Part shown: positions 1-7,945 of the stretch, in pieces
Position numbering within the stretch: the stretch's first letter is position 1
Layout of the letters: the number at the start of each line of letters is the position of its first letter
Assembly: GCA_023391315.1 (NCBI GenBank)
Contig: JAEWBD010000321.1
Span: 1-12,251, forward strand
Source of the DNA: Bacteroidota bacterium
GTDB lineage: Bacteria > Bacteroidota > Bacteroidia > Chitinophagales > Chitinophagaceae
Direction of reading: 5' to 3'
Length of the DNA stretch: 12,251 nucleotides
Translations under genes and position numbers: made by a program
The notes under the pieces: model-generated
The model's database searches: none
What the model was told of the DNA's origin: nothing
What the model saw: the letters and a program-made list of their open reading frames with translations, nothing else

Positions 1-551
1 AGAATAAGCATTTCACAATGGGCTTTGCTGCCCAGGCATGCTATGTGGCTGCACAAACCGCTGTTTTCAGCTACCTCATAAATTTTGTTACCGATCATGA
101 TATGCATCCCCGTTTTGATGTGGAATATGCGCCTTACTTTTTATCGCTTGGCTTTTTATTATTTATGATCGGGCGTTTTTCGGGCAGCTCTATGATGAGA
201 TTTTTTAAGCCTGCAAAAATGCTTGCGCTGTATTCACTCGCGGTTTGCATTCTTTTACCCATAGTATCAGTTGAGTTGGGTTGGGTTTCACTGATTGCGC
301 TTTACGGTGTTTTCTTTTTTATGTCCATTATGTTTCCCACAATTTTTGCATTAGCAATTAAATCGCTTGGACATAATACTAAGGAAGCTGCATCTTTCCT
401 GGTAATGGCAGTTGCGGGTGGAGCAGTGTTTCCGCCCATAATGGGTGCTGTAGCTGATAATTATGGTATGGCAACGGGTTTTCTTGTACCAATACCTTTA
501 TTTCTATTCATATTATACTATGCACTGAAAGGACATAAAGTGTTGGCATGA
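1..551 (+). CDS. fucP: FucP-type sugar:H+ symporter (MFS), C-terminal half, 5' truncated
   Basis: Inner-membrane major facilitator transporter of the fucose/glucose-galactose permease group, which brings sugars from periplasm to cytoplasm with protons. The frame is open from the window edge (first full codon at position 3), so the ATG at 18 is internal and the real start lies upstream. About 182 residues are visible and hold six hydrophobic segments, matching TM7-12 of a 12-helix protein. Diagnostic stretches resemble E. coli FucP as I remember it: IGRFSG, then MSIMFPTIFALAIKSLG followed by SFLVMAVAGGAVFPPIMG, ending after a last helix and a short Lys-containing tail. The stop TGA is at 549-551. 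The substrate cannot be read from this half, because the binding residues known in FucP are mostly N-terminal. Members carry L-fucose, D-arabinose, glucose, galactose or fructose. Its place beside two glycosidases and a ribulokinase suggests import of a monosaccharide released by this locus. Confidence 0.85.
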   Translation, partial: NKHFTMGFAAQACYVAAQTAVFSYLINFVTDHDMHPRFDVEYAPYFLSLGFLLFMIGRFSGSSMMRFFKPAKMLALYSLAVCILLPIVSVELGWVSLIALYGVFFFMSIMFPTIFALAIKSLGHNTKEAASFLVMAVAGGAVFPPIMGAVADNYGMATGFLVPIPLFLFILYYALKGHKVLA

Positions 552-579
552 TTGAATGAAATCAGAATAAAACTTAAGA

Positions 580-599
580 TGATAACGTGTAAATTATCA
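580..599. repeat. Inverted repeat, 6-bp arms, just after the transporter gene
   Basis: TGATAA (580-585) and TTATCA (594-599) are perfect reverse complements separated by 8 bases. The arms are AT-rich and no T-run follows, so this is a poor terminator. It could be an operator of about 20 bp. It may also be chance in AT-rich DNA. Confidence 0.3.
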
Positions 600-630
600 G
601 ATTAACTAAAATTTACAGAGACTCATTTAT

Positions 631-654
631 TGATACGGGAAATCTTTAGTATCA
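631..654. repeat. Inverted repeat, 6-bp arms, in the intergenic region before GH172
   Basis: TGATAC (631-636) and GTATCA (649-654) are perfect reverse complements with a 12-base spacer. It lies between the inverted repeat at 580 and the 14-bp palindrome at 669. No function is assignable; it could be a weak RNA hairpin or a regulator site. Confidence 0.3.
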
Positions 655-668
655 GCAGTAACTTATTC

Positions 669-682
669 AGGAGATATCTCCT
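669..682. repeat. Perfect 14-bp palindrome upstream of the GH172 gene
   Basis: AGGAGATATCTCCT is its own reverse complement over all 14 bases, centred between 675 and 676, about 90 bp before the GH172 start. With no loop bases it is better suited to binding a dimeric protein than to folding as an RNA hairpin. I found no convincing TTTG/TAnnTTTG promoter between 552 and 766, so its position relative to a promoter is unknown. Confidence 0.45.
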
Positions 683-766
683 TGCGCCAGGATGAGGTTT
701 CAAAGCCGTTATATTTAACAATCACCCGCTTTGTTGGTAGCATAAAACATAAATAATATCACTATA

Positions 767-2713
767 ATGAAATTAATCTTTTTATGCATATCGTTATGCG
801 CTGCAATATGTTTGTTTGCACAAAAAACGATCACAACAGCTGATGAATTAAAACAATTGTATAACGTAGGCGATTTACCTGCATATCGCTCAAACACTTA
901 CTCGGCCCAGGTTTCAACGTATGATACCACCGGTGGTAACAACGATGGTTTTGGCGGACAGTATTCATTCATCAGAAGGAATGCCGACAGCAGCCTTGTT
1001 ATTTTTGATGTAAAAGGAACGGGTGTTGTCAATCGTATCTGGACGCCAACGCCCACTACAGATACACTTGATTTTTATATTGATGATGCAAAGCAGCCGG
1101 TATTGTCTATTAATTATATGGATCTTTTCTCCGGCAAGGTTTACCCGTTTGTGCAGCCGCTTTGCGGCAACCAGGTTGGAGGTTATTATTGCTACTTCCC
1201 CGTACTTTTTCAGAAACATTGTGTAATCGTTAGCAGGGGTAAGAAAATGATGTTTCATCAAATTGGTTACAGGTTGTATAACAAAGGAACTGTGGTTCAG
1301 CCCTTCACAACAAATATTGACAGCGGTATAAAAGATGCATTGAATGCAATAAGCAGTTTATGGAAGGGCAACGAAGTGAATAAAGCAAAAGCAATTGCCG
1401 CAAACAATGCCGGTACAAAAATTACTGATACATCTTTTTCTATTAAACCGGGTGATACAAGGCAGGTATTTACATTGAATGCCGGCGGCAGGATTACGGG
1501 TATTGAAATCAGCCCGTCCAGCAGTTTTGCATCGTTGTACAAAAATATTATCATGCGTGTGTTTTGGGATGATGAAAAATTGCCGGCCATTGATTGCCCT
1601 GTTGCAGATTTCTTTGGCTTTGCATTTGGAAAACCTTCTATGCAAAGCTTGCTGGCAGGTTCAGAAAATAATATTTGTTACAGTTTTATTCCAATGCCCT
1701 TTGATAAAAAGGCGCGTATTGAATTCAGTTATGTGAATGCAAAAGACAGTGCGTTGGCAAGCGTTGACCTGCATGCAAAAATTTATTACACACTTCAGCA
1801 GCGGGATGCAGGTAAAGAAGGAAAATTTTATGCATATCGAAACAGTGAAGAAACAAAAGACGGGCAGCCGCATGTTTTTCTTGATATAAAGGGCAAAGGA
1901 CATTATGTGGGTTCTGTATTGCAGGCACAAGGGCTGCATACAGGCATGACAATTTTTTTTGAAGGTGATGATTCAACGATTATTGATAATGAAATGCGTT
2001 TTCATGGCACCGGCTCGGAAGATTATTTTAACGGCGGCTGGTATGCTTTGTTAAACCGTTGGGATTCAAAAATGAGTTTGCCATTGCATGGCGCTTTGGA
2101 TTATTCACTTGCTTTTGCAAGAACGGGGGGCTACAGGTTTTATCTCTCTGATAAAATGTCGTTTGAAAAAAATATTTATCAAAGTATAGAACATGGTGGT
2201 GAACATAATGCGATACCTGGATTATATACCTCTGTAAGTTATTTCTATTGCGACAGGCCGCTGCAGTTATCATCATCCAATACGAACGAAAATACAAAGG
2301 TTTACATACCAGATACTATCAATATCTATCCACAGTTTTCCGGTATTGAAATTGGTTCTGATATGAATATTAAAGCTGTATGGGATAAAAATGATATAGG
2401 GCAAAGCTTTGATATAACCGCCCCGGATAAAGGGATGTTGAAAGTAAACCTGGGTGATATACCTGCGGGCCATTACAAACTTTTTATTTCTTATGTAAAG
2501 CAACCGGGCGGCTGCGATTTTTCTGTATGGCAAAGACAAACTCAAATATCAGGATGGGTGTCATCCGGTGCCCCAGAAAAACAGGCGGCGTTTGAATATA
2601 CAGGTGATATTCCTGTAACCGAATTAAATAATTCAGCTACCATTCAGTTTAAAACAACAGATAAGGCTAATAGATTTTTGTGGGTTAAAATGATGCTGGT
2701 AAAGAAAAAATAA
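767..2713 (+). CDS. Secreted DUF2961 / GH172 family glycoside hydrolase
   Basis: 648 residues. Residues 1-18 form a signal peptide (cleavage likely before Q19). The Cys residues there are not in a canonical lipobox, so the enzyme is probably periplasmic or secreted rather than lipid-anchored. The DUF2961 core runs from about residue 40 to 500. Its signatures are VNRIWTPTPT (88-97), WDDEKLPAIDCPVADFFG (267-284), FFEGDD (397-402) and GTGSEDYFNGGWY (414-426). By analogy with characterised GH172 enzymes, where two glutamates serve as nucleophile and acid/base, E399 and E418 are the likely catalytic pair; this is inferred. GH172 is a recently defined family of furanosidases (alpha-D-fructofuranosidase/difructose dianhydride enzymes and D-arabinofuranosidases), so the exact linkage is open. 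Residues about 515-648 look like an extra C-terminal beta-sandwich. The ATG at 767 leads straight into the signal peptide; no Shine-Dalgarno is evident, as is common in Bacteroidota. It lies between the FucP-type gene and the susCD regulatory region. Confidence 0.88.
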   Translation: MKLIFLCISLCAAICLFAQKTITTADELKQLYNVGDLPAYRSNTYSAQVSTYDTTGGNNDGFGGQYSFIRRNADSSLVIFDVKGTGVVNRIWTPTPTTDTLDFYIDDAKQPVLSINYMDLFSGKVYPFVQPLCGNQVGGYYCYFPVLFQKHCVIVSRGKKMMFHQIGYRLYNKGTVVQPFTTNIDSGIKDALNAISSLWKGNEVNKAKAIAANNAGTKITDTSFSIKPGDTRQVFTLNAGGRITGIEISPSSSFASLYKNIIMRVFWDDEKLPAIDCPVADFFGFAFGKPSMQSLLAGSENNICYSFIPMPFDKKARIEFSYVNAKDSALASVDLHAKIYYTLQQRDAGKEGKFYAYRNSEETKDGQPHVFLDIKGKGHYVGSVLQAQGLHTGMTIFFEGDDSTIIDNEMRFHGTGSEDYFNGGWYALLNRWDSKMSLPLHGALDYSLAFARTGGYRFYLSDKMSFEKNIYQSIEHGGEHNAIPGLYTSVSYFYCDRPLQLSSSNTNENTKVYIPDTINIYPQFSGIEIGSDMNIKAVWDKNDIGQSFDITAPDKGMLKVNLGDIPAGHYKLFISYVKQPGGCDFSVWQRQTQISGWVSSGAPEKQAAFEYTGDIPVTELNNSATIQFKTTDKANRFLWVKMMLVKKK

Positions 2714-2783
2714 TTCTGTTTTCGTAATAACATTCACAATGCCAGGTGCTACTAATTTAATTTTCAAAAAAAGTCTGAAAAAG

Positions 2784-2803
2784 TTTGCTTAAACGATTAA
2801 ATA
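2784..2803. promoter_or_regulatory. LacI-type operator candidate, copy 1
   Basis: TTTGCTTAAACGATTAAATA contains the imperfect palindrome TTAAACGATTAA (2789-2800), with a central CG and 5 of 6 positions paired. That is the usual look of a LacI-family operator. Its first 18 bases (2784-2801) are repeated exactly at 2825-2842. It overlaps the -33 element and the spacer of the predicted promoter, so a bound protein would block RNA polymerase. Confidence 0.6.
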
Positions 2804-2815
2804 AATATATGTTTG
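2784..2815 (+). promoter_or_regulatory. Predicted Bacteroidota sigma-A (-33/-7) promoter for susCD
   Basis: TTTG at 2784-2787 is followed after exactly 20 bases by TATGTTTG at 2808-2815. This fits the established Bacteroidota promoter pattern (TTTG near -33, TAnnTTTG near -7) at all fixed positions. Transcription would start around 2819-2823. The first operator copy begins on the same TTTG and fills the spacer; the second lies just past the predicted start. It is the only full TAnnTTTG promoter I found in the intergenic regions of this window. Confidence 0.6.
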
Positions 2816-2824
2816 AGGCACAGA

Positions 2825-2844
2825 TTTGCTTAAACGATTAAACA
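2825..2844. promoter_or_regulatory. LacI-type operator candidate, copy 2
   Basis: TTTGCTTAAACGATTAAACA is identical to copy 1 over 18 bases. The two palindrome centres are 41 bp apart, about four helical turns, so dimers on both would sit on the same DNA face and could co-operate. This copy lies immediately downstream of the predicted transcription start. The regulator is not encoded in the window. Confidence 0.6.
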
Positions 2845-3118
2845 GCCATTTTCCATGAATTTTTTTATCCATTAATTATTTAACAAGATGCTTGCCTGAT
2901 AATTACACGCTTTCCTTCGGCGGATTAATGGTTTTAAAAGATAGCTGTGATTCTCTGCAAATGGTTTAAGGCCTGCTCAAATATGCACAGTCAATAACTG
3001 TACACTAGTTCTTTCGCTTATCATTTCATATTTCTTCAAAACAAAAAACAACGCTATGGGTTCTCTTTTAAAAATGCCACCAATGTTGCTGCGATGCTTA
3101 TTGCACTTCAGGACGGCC

Positions 3119-6103
3119 ATGAAAAAAACATTTTTTATTGCAGTTTCTCTTACCTGTTTTCAGTCTTTTCTTTTTGCGCAACAATCTGCCATTACAGGAA
3201 AAGTAACAGATGAAAATGCTGCTCCCCTGGCCGGGGCTACTGTTAAAGTATCCGGCAGCAACACCGCCGTGGCTACAAATGCTGATGGCACTTTTTCTAT
3301 CAGTGCATCCAAAGGCCAAACGCTGGAAATAACTTATGTGGGCAAGGTGGATGAACAAGTGGTAATTGGCGATAATCATTCTCTCAATATCACATTAAAA
3401 GATGCAGACGCTGGTTTGAATGATGTGGTTGTTGTAGGATATGGTACACAGGCAAAAAAAGATTTGACCGGTTCTATAGGTGTAATATCACAATCAAAAA
3501 TGGAGAACCAGGCAACCGTAGGTATCGGGCAAAATCTCCAGGGCAAACTGGCCGGTGTTCAGATAATTCAAAATAATGGAACGCCTTATAGCGGCACTCA
3601 AATCAGAATAAGGGGAACGGGTTCTTTTGGAGCATCCAGTAATCCGCTTATAGTAATTGATGGTATGATCACCAATGATGGATTAGCAAATCTTAACCCG
3701 AATGATGTAGAGAACATAACGGTTCTTAAGGATGCTGCTTCCGCTGCGATATATGGTTCAAGAGGGGCTAACGGCGTTGTAATTGTAACAACCAAGAAAG
3801 GCAACTTTGAGGCACCGATGAAAGTTAATTTCTCCGCTTATGCAGGAGTGGATCAGGTTCGTTATAAAATACCAACATTAACTGCAAAGCAATATGCCGT
3901 TCAGGTAAATGATTATTATGGAGCTGCAAATTTGCCTCAGCCTTTTACACAGGAAGAAATTAGTTCGTACGGGAAAGGCACTAACTGGGTTGATGAAATA
4001 ACACAATCAGGCTTTAAGCAAGATTACTCTTTATCGATTTATGGAGGCACCAAAAATAATGCATATGCAATAGCTGCAGATTATTTTGATGGCCAGGGCG
4101 TAATTAAGAATACAAATTTTAAGCGTGGTAATATTAAGATAAGTGATGATAACCGTATCCTGCCCAATTTAAAATTAGGCATAAGCCTGAATATCAATTA
4201 TGGTGTATCGAACAATACAGACTGGGGCCAGGCAATTGACCGCGCCTTGATATTTCCGCCTACAGAACCAGTTTATGACGCAAATGGAGATTATAGCGCC
4301 GCCATACATAATGGAGAGCCCGTAACCATGCTCAACCCCTTAATAGCAGTAAACCTTTGGAAGTACAAGCAAACATGGAAAAAATTATTGGGAACAGCTT
4401 ATTTGGAATGGGATATTATTAAAGACCTGAAATTTAAAACTTCGCTTAATGCAGAATATTATGGATGGAATCAGGACCACTTTATTCCTTCTTACACCTT
4501 CGGCCCTGCAGGATTAATAGGCGACCATCCGATTGCAGAGCTTTATGTAGATCAGAATGAAAATGTTAACTATGAAATTGATAATATCCTTACTTATACC
4601 AAACGCATAAACCAGGATCATAATTTAACAGTTATGGCTGGTTATACATTTCAGCAAACAAATGGATCTAATTTAAATGCATCAAGAAATGACTTTTTAA
4701 ACAATGATCCAAACATGCAGGTAATAGATGCCGGTAACAGTAACATTAGTAATGGCGGCAATAAATATGCATGGGCCATTCAGTCTTATCTTGGCCGTAT
4801 AAACTATGCCTATAAGGACAAATATTTACTGAGCAGCAGTTTAAGAATTGACCAGACATCACGTATCGCCTCAACGCACAGAACAGGTGTGTTTCCGGGG
4901 GCATCGGCCGGTTGGGTTATTTCAAAAGAAAAATTTTTTGAAAATGTATCTGCTGTCAATAATTTGAAACTTCGTGCAAGCTGGGGTATTTTAGGTAACC
5001 AGGATATTGGAACATATCCATATCAAACCACACTTAATTCTACCGGGTTGTATTATCCATTTGGTGCAGGCGGCGACGGCACCACATATACCGGTGTTGG
5101 ACCAACCAGCCTGGGCAACCCTAATATCCGCTGGGAGAAAACATCAACTTACGGTGCGGGATTAGAAGCTTCTTTTTTGAATAACAGGTTATCTTTTATA
5201 GCAGATTATTATAAAAGAAATACTTCTGACATTCTTGTTCAAATTCCTTTGCTTGCAACTTCCGGCGTTAATAATGCACCTTACCAGAATGCCGGCAGCG
5301 TATCAAACACAGGTATTGAATTAACATTAGGTTATTCCGATCAGATCGGTAAATCTTTTAAATATGATGTTAGCGTTAACTGGACGCATAATAAAAATAT
5401 TGTTACAAAAGTTCCGTCGCCTATAGTGAATTCTTTTAGTCAAACTACAGTAGGCAATTCCATAAATGAATGGTATGGCTATGTGCAGCAGGGCATTTTT
5501 CAAACACAGGAAGAAATTGATAAAGCGCCAACGCAACCAAATGCTGCACCCGGCGATATAAGGTTTAAGGACTTAAATAATGATGGTTTAATTAATTCTG
5601 ATGACAGAACATTTATAGGATTGGCAGTAGCGCCTAACACCTATGGCGGCAGTATTTCCATGTCTTACAAAGGCTTTGATTTGGTTACAAGTTTTTACGG
5701 GCAAACCGGAGCGCTGAGAAGTATAGATCAGGTTGGTTTTGCAATAACAAGAGGCGGCGAGCAAACTTCTGCATGGATGTATAATCAAAGATGGACAGGT
5801 GAAGGAACAAGCAATTATGTGCCAAGAGTTGTAGCAGGCGACCCGAACGATAATTATCGCCGGTCTACTTTCTGGTTAAGATCATCTGATTTTTTCAGGC
5901 TTCAAAATGTGCAGATTGGATACGACTTTACCGGTTTATTAGGCAATAAGGCTGCTACCACAATACATAAACTGCGCTTTTATGTGGCAGCGCAAAACCT
6001 TTTCTGTATTAATTCTTATCCGGGATGGGATCCTGAACAAAGTATTAACGGTGGATATCCAATGCCCAGGTCTTTTTATGGCGGTATTAATGTGCAATTC
6101 TAA
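3119..6103 (+). CDS. SusC-like TonB-dependent outer-membrane transporter
   Basis: 994 residues from the chosen start. It forms the outer-membrane barrel that imports oligosaccharides using TonB energy, with the SusD-like protein as lid. Residues 1-20 are a signal peptide (FLFA, then QQ). Residues about 24-96 are a carboxypeptidase-regulatory-like beta-sandwich (ITGKVTDENAAPLAGATVKV). A TonB-box-like segment LNDVVVVGYGTQ lies at 100-111. The plug spans about 112-228 and includes LQGKLAGVQI, IRIRGTGSF and KDAASAAIYGSRGANGVV. The rest is a beta-barrel ending in a terminal Phe (INVQF), as expected for outer-membrane insertion. There is no N-terminal STN domain, so anti-sigma signalling through this protein is unlikely. 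I chose the ATG at 3119: it opens the signal peptide and has AGGA five bases upstream (3110-3113). An in-frame ATG at 3056 would add 21 residues that spoil the signal peptide. The susD-like gene follows after 19 bp. The substrate is not readable from the sequence. Confidence 0.95.
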   Translation: MKKTFFIAVSLTCFQSFLFAQQSAITGKVTDENAAPLAGATVKVSGSNTAVATNADGTFSISASKGQTLEITYVGKVDEQVVIGDNHSLNITLKDADAGLNDVVVVGYGTQAKKDLTGSIGVISQSKMENQATVGIGQNLQGKLAGVQIIQNNGTPYSGTQIRIRGTGSFGASSNPLIVIDGMITNDGLANLNPNDVENITVLKDAASAAIYGSRGANGVVIVTTKKGNFEAPMKVNFSAYAGVDQVRYKIPTLTAKQYAVQVNDYYGAANLPQPFTQEEISSYGKGTNWVDEITQSGFKQDYSLSIYGGTKNNAYAIAADYFDGQGVIKNTNFKRGNIKISDDNRILPNLKLGISLNINYGVSNNTDWGQAIDRALIFPPTEPVYDANGDYSAAIHNGEPVTMLNPLIAVNLWKYKQTWKKLLGTAYLEWDIIKDLKFKTSLNAEYYGWNQDHFIPSYTFGPAGLIGDHPIAELYVDQNENVNYEIDNILTYTKRINQDHNLTVMAGYTFQQTNGSNLNASRNDFLNNDPNMQVIDAGNSNISNGGNKYAWAIQSYLGRINYAYKDKYLLSSSLRIDQTSRIASTHRTGVFPGASAGWVISKEKFFENVSAVNNLKLRASWGILGNQDIGTYPYQTTLNSTGLYYPFGAGGDGTTYTGVGPTSLGNPNIRWEKTSTYGAGLEASFLNNRLSFIADYYKRNTSDILVQIPLLATSGVNNAPYQNAGSVSNTGIELTLGYSDQIGKSFKYDVSVNWTHNKNIVTKVPSPIVNSFSQTTVGNSINEWYGYVQQGIFQTQEEIDKAPTQPNAAPGDIRFKDLNNDGLINSDDRTFIGLAVAPNTYGGSISMSYKGFDLVTSFYGQTGALRSIDQVGFAITRGGEQTSAWMYNQRWTGEGTSNYVPRVVAGDPNDNYRRSTFWLRSSDFFRLQNVQIGYDFTGLLGNKAATTIHKLRFYVAAQNLFCINSYPGWDPEQSINGGYPMPRSFYGGINVQF

Positions 6104-6122
6104 ACAGAGTAAACTAATCATC

Positions 6123-7718
6123 ATGAAAAAAGTAATCTTCTTTTCAATATCTCTTTTAACATTCGCTGCTTGCAATAAGCAATTAGATAAAATGCCATAT
6201 GGTGTTGTATCAACCGATAATTTTTATAAAACCGCTGATGATGCTCAAATGGCAGTAACCGCAGCGTATAAATCCTTCCAGTTATTAGATGGACAAAATG
6301 GCTGGAACACCCAGGCTGGTTATACACCGATGGGCGATATAACAGGTCCCGATGTGCAGGCGCACCCGGATCTCGTTGTTTATTATCAAATACAGCAATC
6401 CATTATTTCAGCAAGTTCAGACCAGATGGAGATGTTATACCAGCGTTGCTATAAAGCCCTTTTGCTGGTTAATGAAGCTATAGAAAAAATACCGGCGATT
6501 GAAATGGATGAAACATTAAAATCCAGGTACATGGGTGAACTATATTTCATAAGAGGCTTTTGGTTGTTTCGTTTAGGATATATGTTTGGTACAGCACCCC
6601 TCGTTGCAGCTCCATTAGGTATTTCAGAATTAAATGTTCCGAATTCTGTTAGAACAGCTGAATTTGATAACAGCAAAAATGTAAATAATTATACAGTTAC
6701 CAAGAGCGATTTGTTTGATCAGGCTGAGGCTGATTTTAAATTGGCGCTGCAATCATCTATAGCAGACAGGAATACAGGCGATTTAATGGGAAGGGCGGAT
6801 AAAGGTGCAGTGAAAGCCTATCTCGCACAAATATATTTATATGAACATAAATGGAACGATGCTAAGGTTTTGCTGGAAGATATCATGTCTTATGGTTATG
6901 CATTGCTCCCTGATTATAATGATATATTTAACGGCACACACGATAATAGCAGTGAGGCGGTTTTCGAAGTTCAGTACACAGCATTAAATCAAAAAGGCAC
7001 AGATAATTTTGGTACAGTGCTTAATGCGCCAAACGGAGAAGGATACGTTGCCGGCGGTGGCTGGGGATGGACACGCCCTACACAAGACCTGGAATGGGAA
7101 TATGAACAAGGCGATCCACGCTTAACAGCCTCTATTTTTCGTAAAGGTAAAGACGATTTTTTCGGCCAGGTTTTTATGGATAAAGTAAACGGAACGGGCC
7201 TCGGCATCAGGAAATGGTGCATTGGTAATCCTCCCAATAATAATGGTGTTACAGTTGACCAGGTTAGCTGGAATAATTCAAGTAACTACACTTTGGTTAG
7301 GTATGCTGAAGTATTGTTGTGGTATGCTGAAGTAATGAATGAATTAGGCGATCGTGCAAAAGCAGCGGAATATGTAAACAAGGTAAGAGCCCGTACCGGT
7401 ACAACAACAGACCCCAATACTGTTAATCAAAACAATATAAAACAATTAGCACCGATATCATCCGCATTAAGCTATGAAGATATGTTTTGGGCAATTGTCC
7501 ACGAGCGCAGGGTTGAGTTTGCCTTTGAAGGAAAATTTGGCTGGGATTTAAGAAGGTGGGGCATTGCGAGTGAATACCTTACTGATCCCAAGAGATGGCA
7601 AAACCAGGTAACACCGGGATATTTTAAATATAAAATTGGAAAGGATGAAGTTTTCCCGATACCACAAATTGAAATTGACAGATCTGGTGGTGTTTTAAAA
7701 CAGAATCCTGGTTATTAG
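6123..7718 (+). CDS. SusD/RagB-like surface glycan-binding lipoprotein
   Basis: 531 residues. It is a surface lipoprotein that binds glycan and closes over the SusC barrel. The signal peptide ends in a lipobox, FAAC, with lipidation at C17 followed by NKQ. The SusD N-terminal and TPR region covers about residues 20-300, with FIRGFWLFRL (142-151) and GRADKGAVKAYLAQIYLY (223-240). The RagB/SusD C-terminal domain holds YTLVRYAEVLLWYAEVMNE (389-407), HERRVEFAFEGKFGWDLRRW (460-479) and the end motif FPIPQIEID (511-519). Length is typical of the family. The ATG at 6123 is chosen because it opens the lipoprotein signal peptide. The frame stays open back to an ATG at 5982, but that would lie inside susC and bury the signal. 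It is surely co-transcribed with susC (19-bp gap). Ligand unknown; aromatic residues such as W313 and W315 in a Gly/Trp-rich loop are possible sugar contacts (inference). Confidence 0.95.
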   Translation: MKKVIFFSISLLTFAACNKQLDKMPYGVVSTDNFYKTADDAQMAVTAAYKSFQLLDGQNGWNTQAGYTPMGDITGPDVQAHPDLVVYYQIQQSIISASSDQMEMLYQRCYKALLLVNEAIEKIPAIEMDETLKSRYMGELYFIRGFWLFRLGYMFGTAPLVAAPLGISELNVPNSVRTAEFDNSKNVNNYTVTKSDLFDQAEADFKLALQSSIADRNTGDLMGRADKGAVKAYLAQIYLYEHKWNDAKVLLEDIMSYGYALLPDYNDIFNGTHDNSSEAVFEVQYTALNQKGTDNFGTVLNAPNGEGYVAGGGWGWTRPTQDLEWEYEQGDPRLTASIFRKGKDDFFGQVFMDKVNGTGLGIRKWCIGNPPNNNGVTVDQVSWNNSSNYTLVRYAEVLLWYAEVMNELGDRAKAAEYVNKVRARTGTTTDPNTVNQNNIKQLAPISSALSYEDMFWAIVHERRVEFAFEGKFGWDLRRWGIASEYLTDPKRWQNQVTPGYFKYKIGKDEVFPIPQIEIDRSGGVLKQNPGY

Positions 7719-7866
7719 TAATAACAATAAGTTTCAATGCCAAAGCGCGGGAACATTATTACTAACGAGAAAATAATAGACAGCTTTAAGTTAAGCTTAA
7801 GATCGTTCAGTATAAATACAAGCTCTCAACTCTAAACTGCTTAAAAACAGGCAGTATTGAGAATGG

Positions 7867-7942
7867 TTTTTTGCAGGATTTTTTTCAGACACTTGGTTTT
7901 TACAAGGAGCAACCTTCTGGTTGCTCCTTTCCCTGCAAAAAA
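7867..7942 (+). ncRNA. Structured RNA element: two nested perfect 11-bp stems
   Basis: The outer stem pairs TTTTTTGCAGG (7867-7877) with CCTGCAAAAAA (7932-7942). The inner stem pairs AAGGAGCAACC (7904-7914) with GGTTGCTCCTT (7919-7929) around a TTCT tetraloop. Both are perfect over 11 bp. On the 5' side 26 unpaired bases separate the stems; on the 3' side only two. The inner hairpin is terminator-like, but just three T's follow before CCCTGC, so it is not a textbook intrinsic terminator. It could end or protect the susCD transcript, attenuate read-through into GH116-araB, or be part of a leader. Classing it as an RNA element is inference from the base pairing alone. Confidence 0.5.
7904..7929 (+). 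terminator. Inner hairpin, possible terminator or attenuator after susD
   Basis: A GC-containing 11-bp stem with loop TTCT is followed by TCCC, with only three consecutive T's (7928-7930, two of them in the stem). It lies 185 bp after the susD stop. The strength of the stem supports a role in ending or processing the transcript; the weak T-tract argues against simple rho-independent termination. Confidence 0.4.
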
Positions 7943-7945
7943 GCA

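Larger units (their letters stand above)
2714..3118. other. 405-bp regulatory region and leader before susC
   Basis: There is no gene in this stretch. It holds the promoter and two operator copies described separately (2784-2844). An untranslated leader of roughly 300 nt to the SusC start at 3119 follows. A weak hairpin is visible in the leader: ACAGT (2987-2991) and ACTGT (2997-3001), extended by T2984-A3004 and G2985-C3003 across one mismatch. No clear terminator for the GH172 gene is visible after 2713. Confidence 0.6.

Noticed and set aside
591..766. Possible promoter for GH172 (for example TATATTTA at 710-717, TTTG at 730-733)
   Set aside because: The elements do not match the TTTG-20-TAnnTTTG arrangement; spacing or the -7 box fails in each case.
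965..2545. Several minus-strand and alternate-frame open frames within the GH172 gene
   Set aside because: They overlap one another and a strongly recognisable DUF2961 coding frame; none shows a plausible protein family or start context.
2784..2842. Two 18-base direct repeats considered as a CRISPR or transposon footprint
   Set aside because: There are only two copies, no array and no flanking duplication. Each unit is an imperfect palindrome placed on a promoter, which is better explained as paired operators.
3056..3118. Upstream in-frame ATG for the SusC-like gene
   Set aside because: It would put 21 residues (MGSLLKMPPM...) before a clean signal peptide. The ATG at 3119 gives a standard signal peptide and has AGGA just upstream.
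5982..6122. Upstream in-frame ATG for the SusD-like gene
   Set aside because: It lies inside the end of susC in another frame and would bury the lipoprotein signal peptide that starts at 6123.
7711..7725. GTTATTAGTAATAAC palindrome across the susD stop codon
   Set aside because: It is AT-rich with a one-base centre and partly formed by coding sequence and the TAG stop; likely chance.
7791..7800. TTAAGCTTAA 10-bp palindrome
   Set aside because: It is short, AT-rich and not extended on either side. It lacks the central CG of the operator sites, so no regulatory claim is justified.
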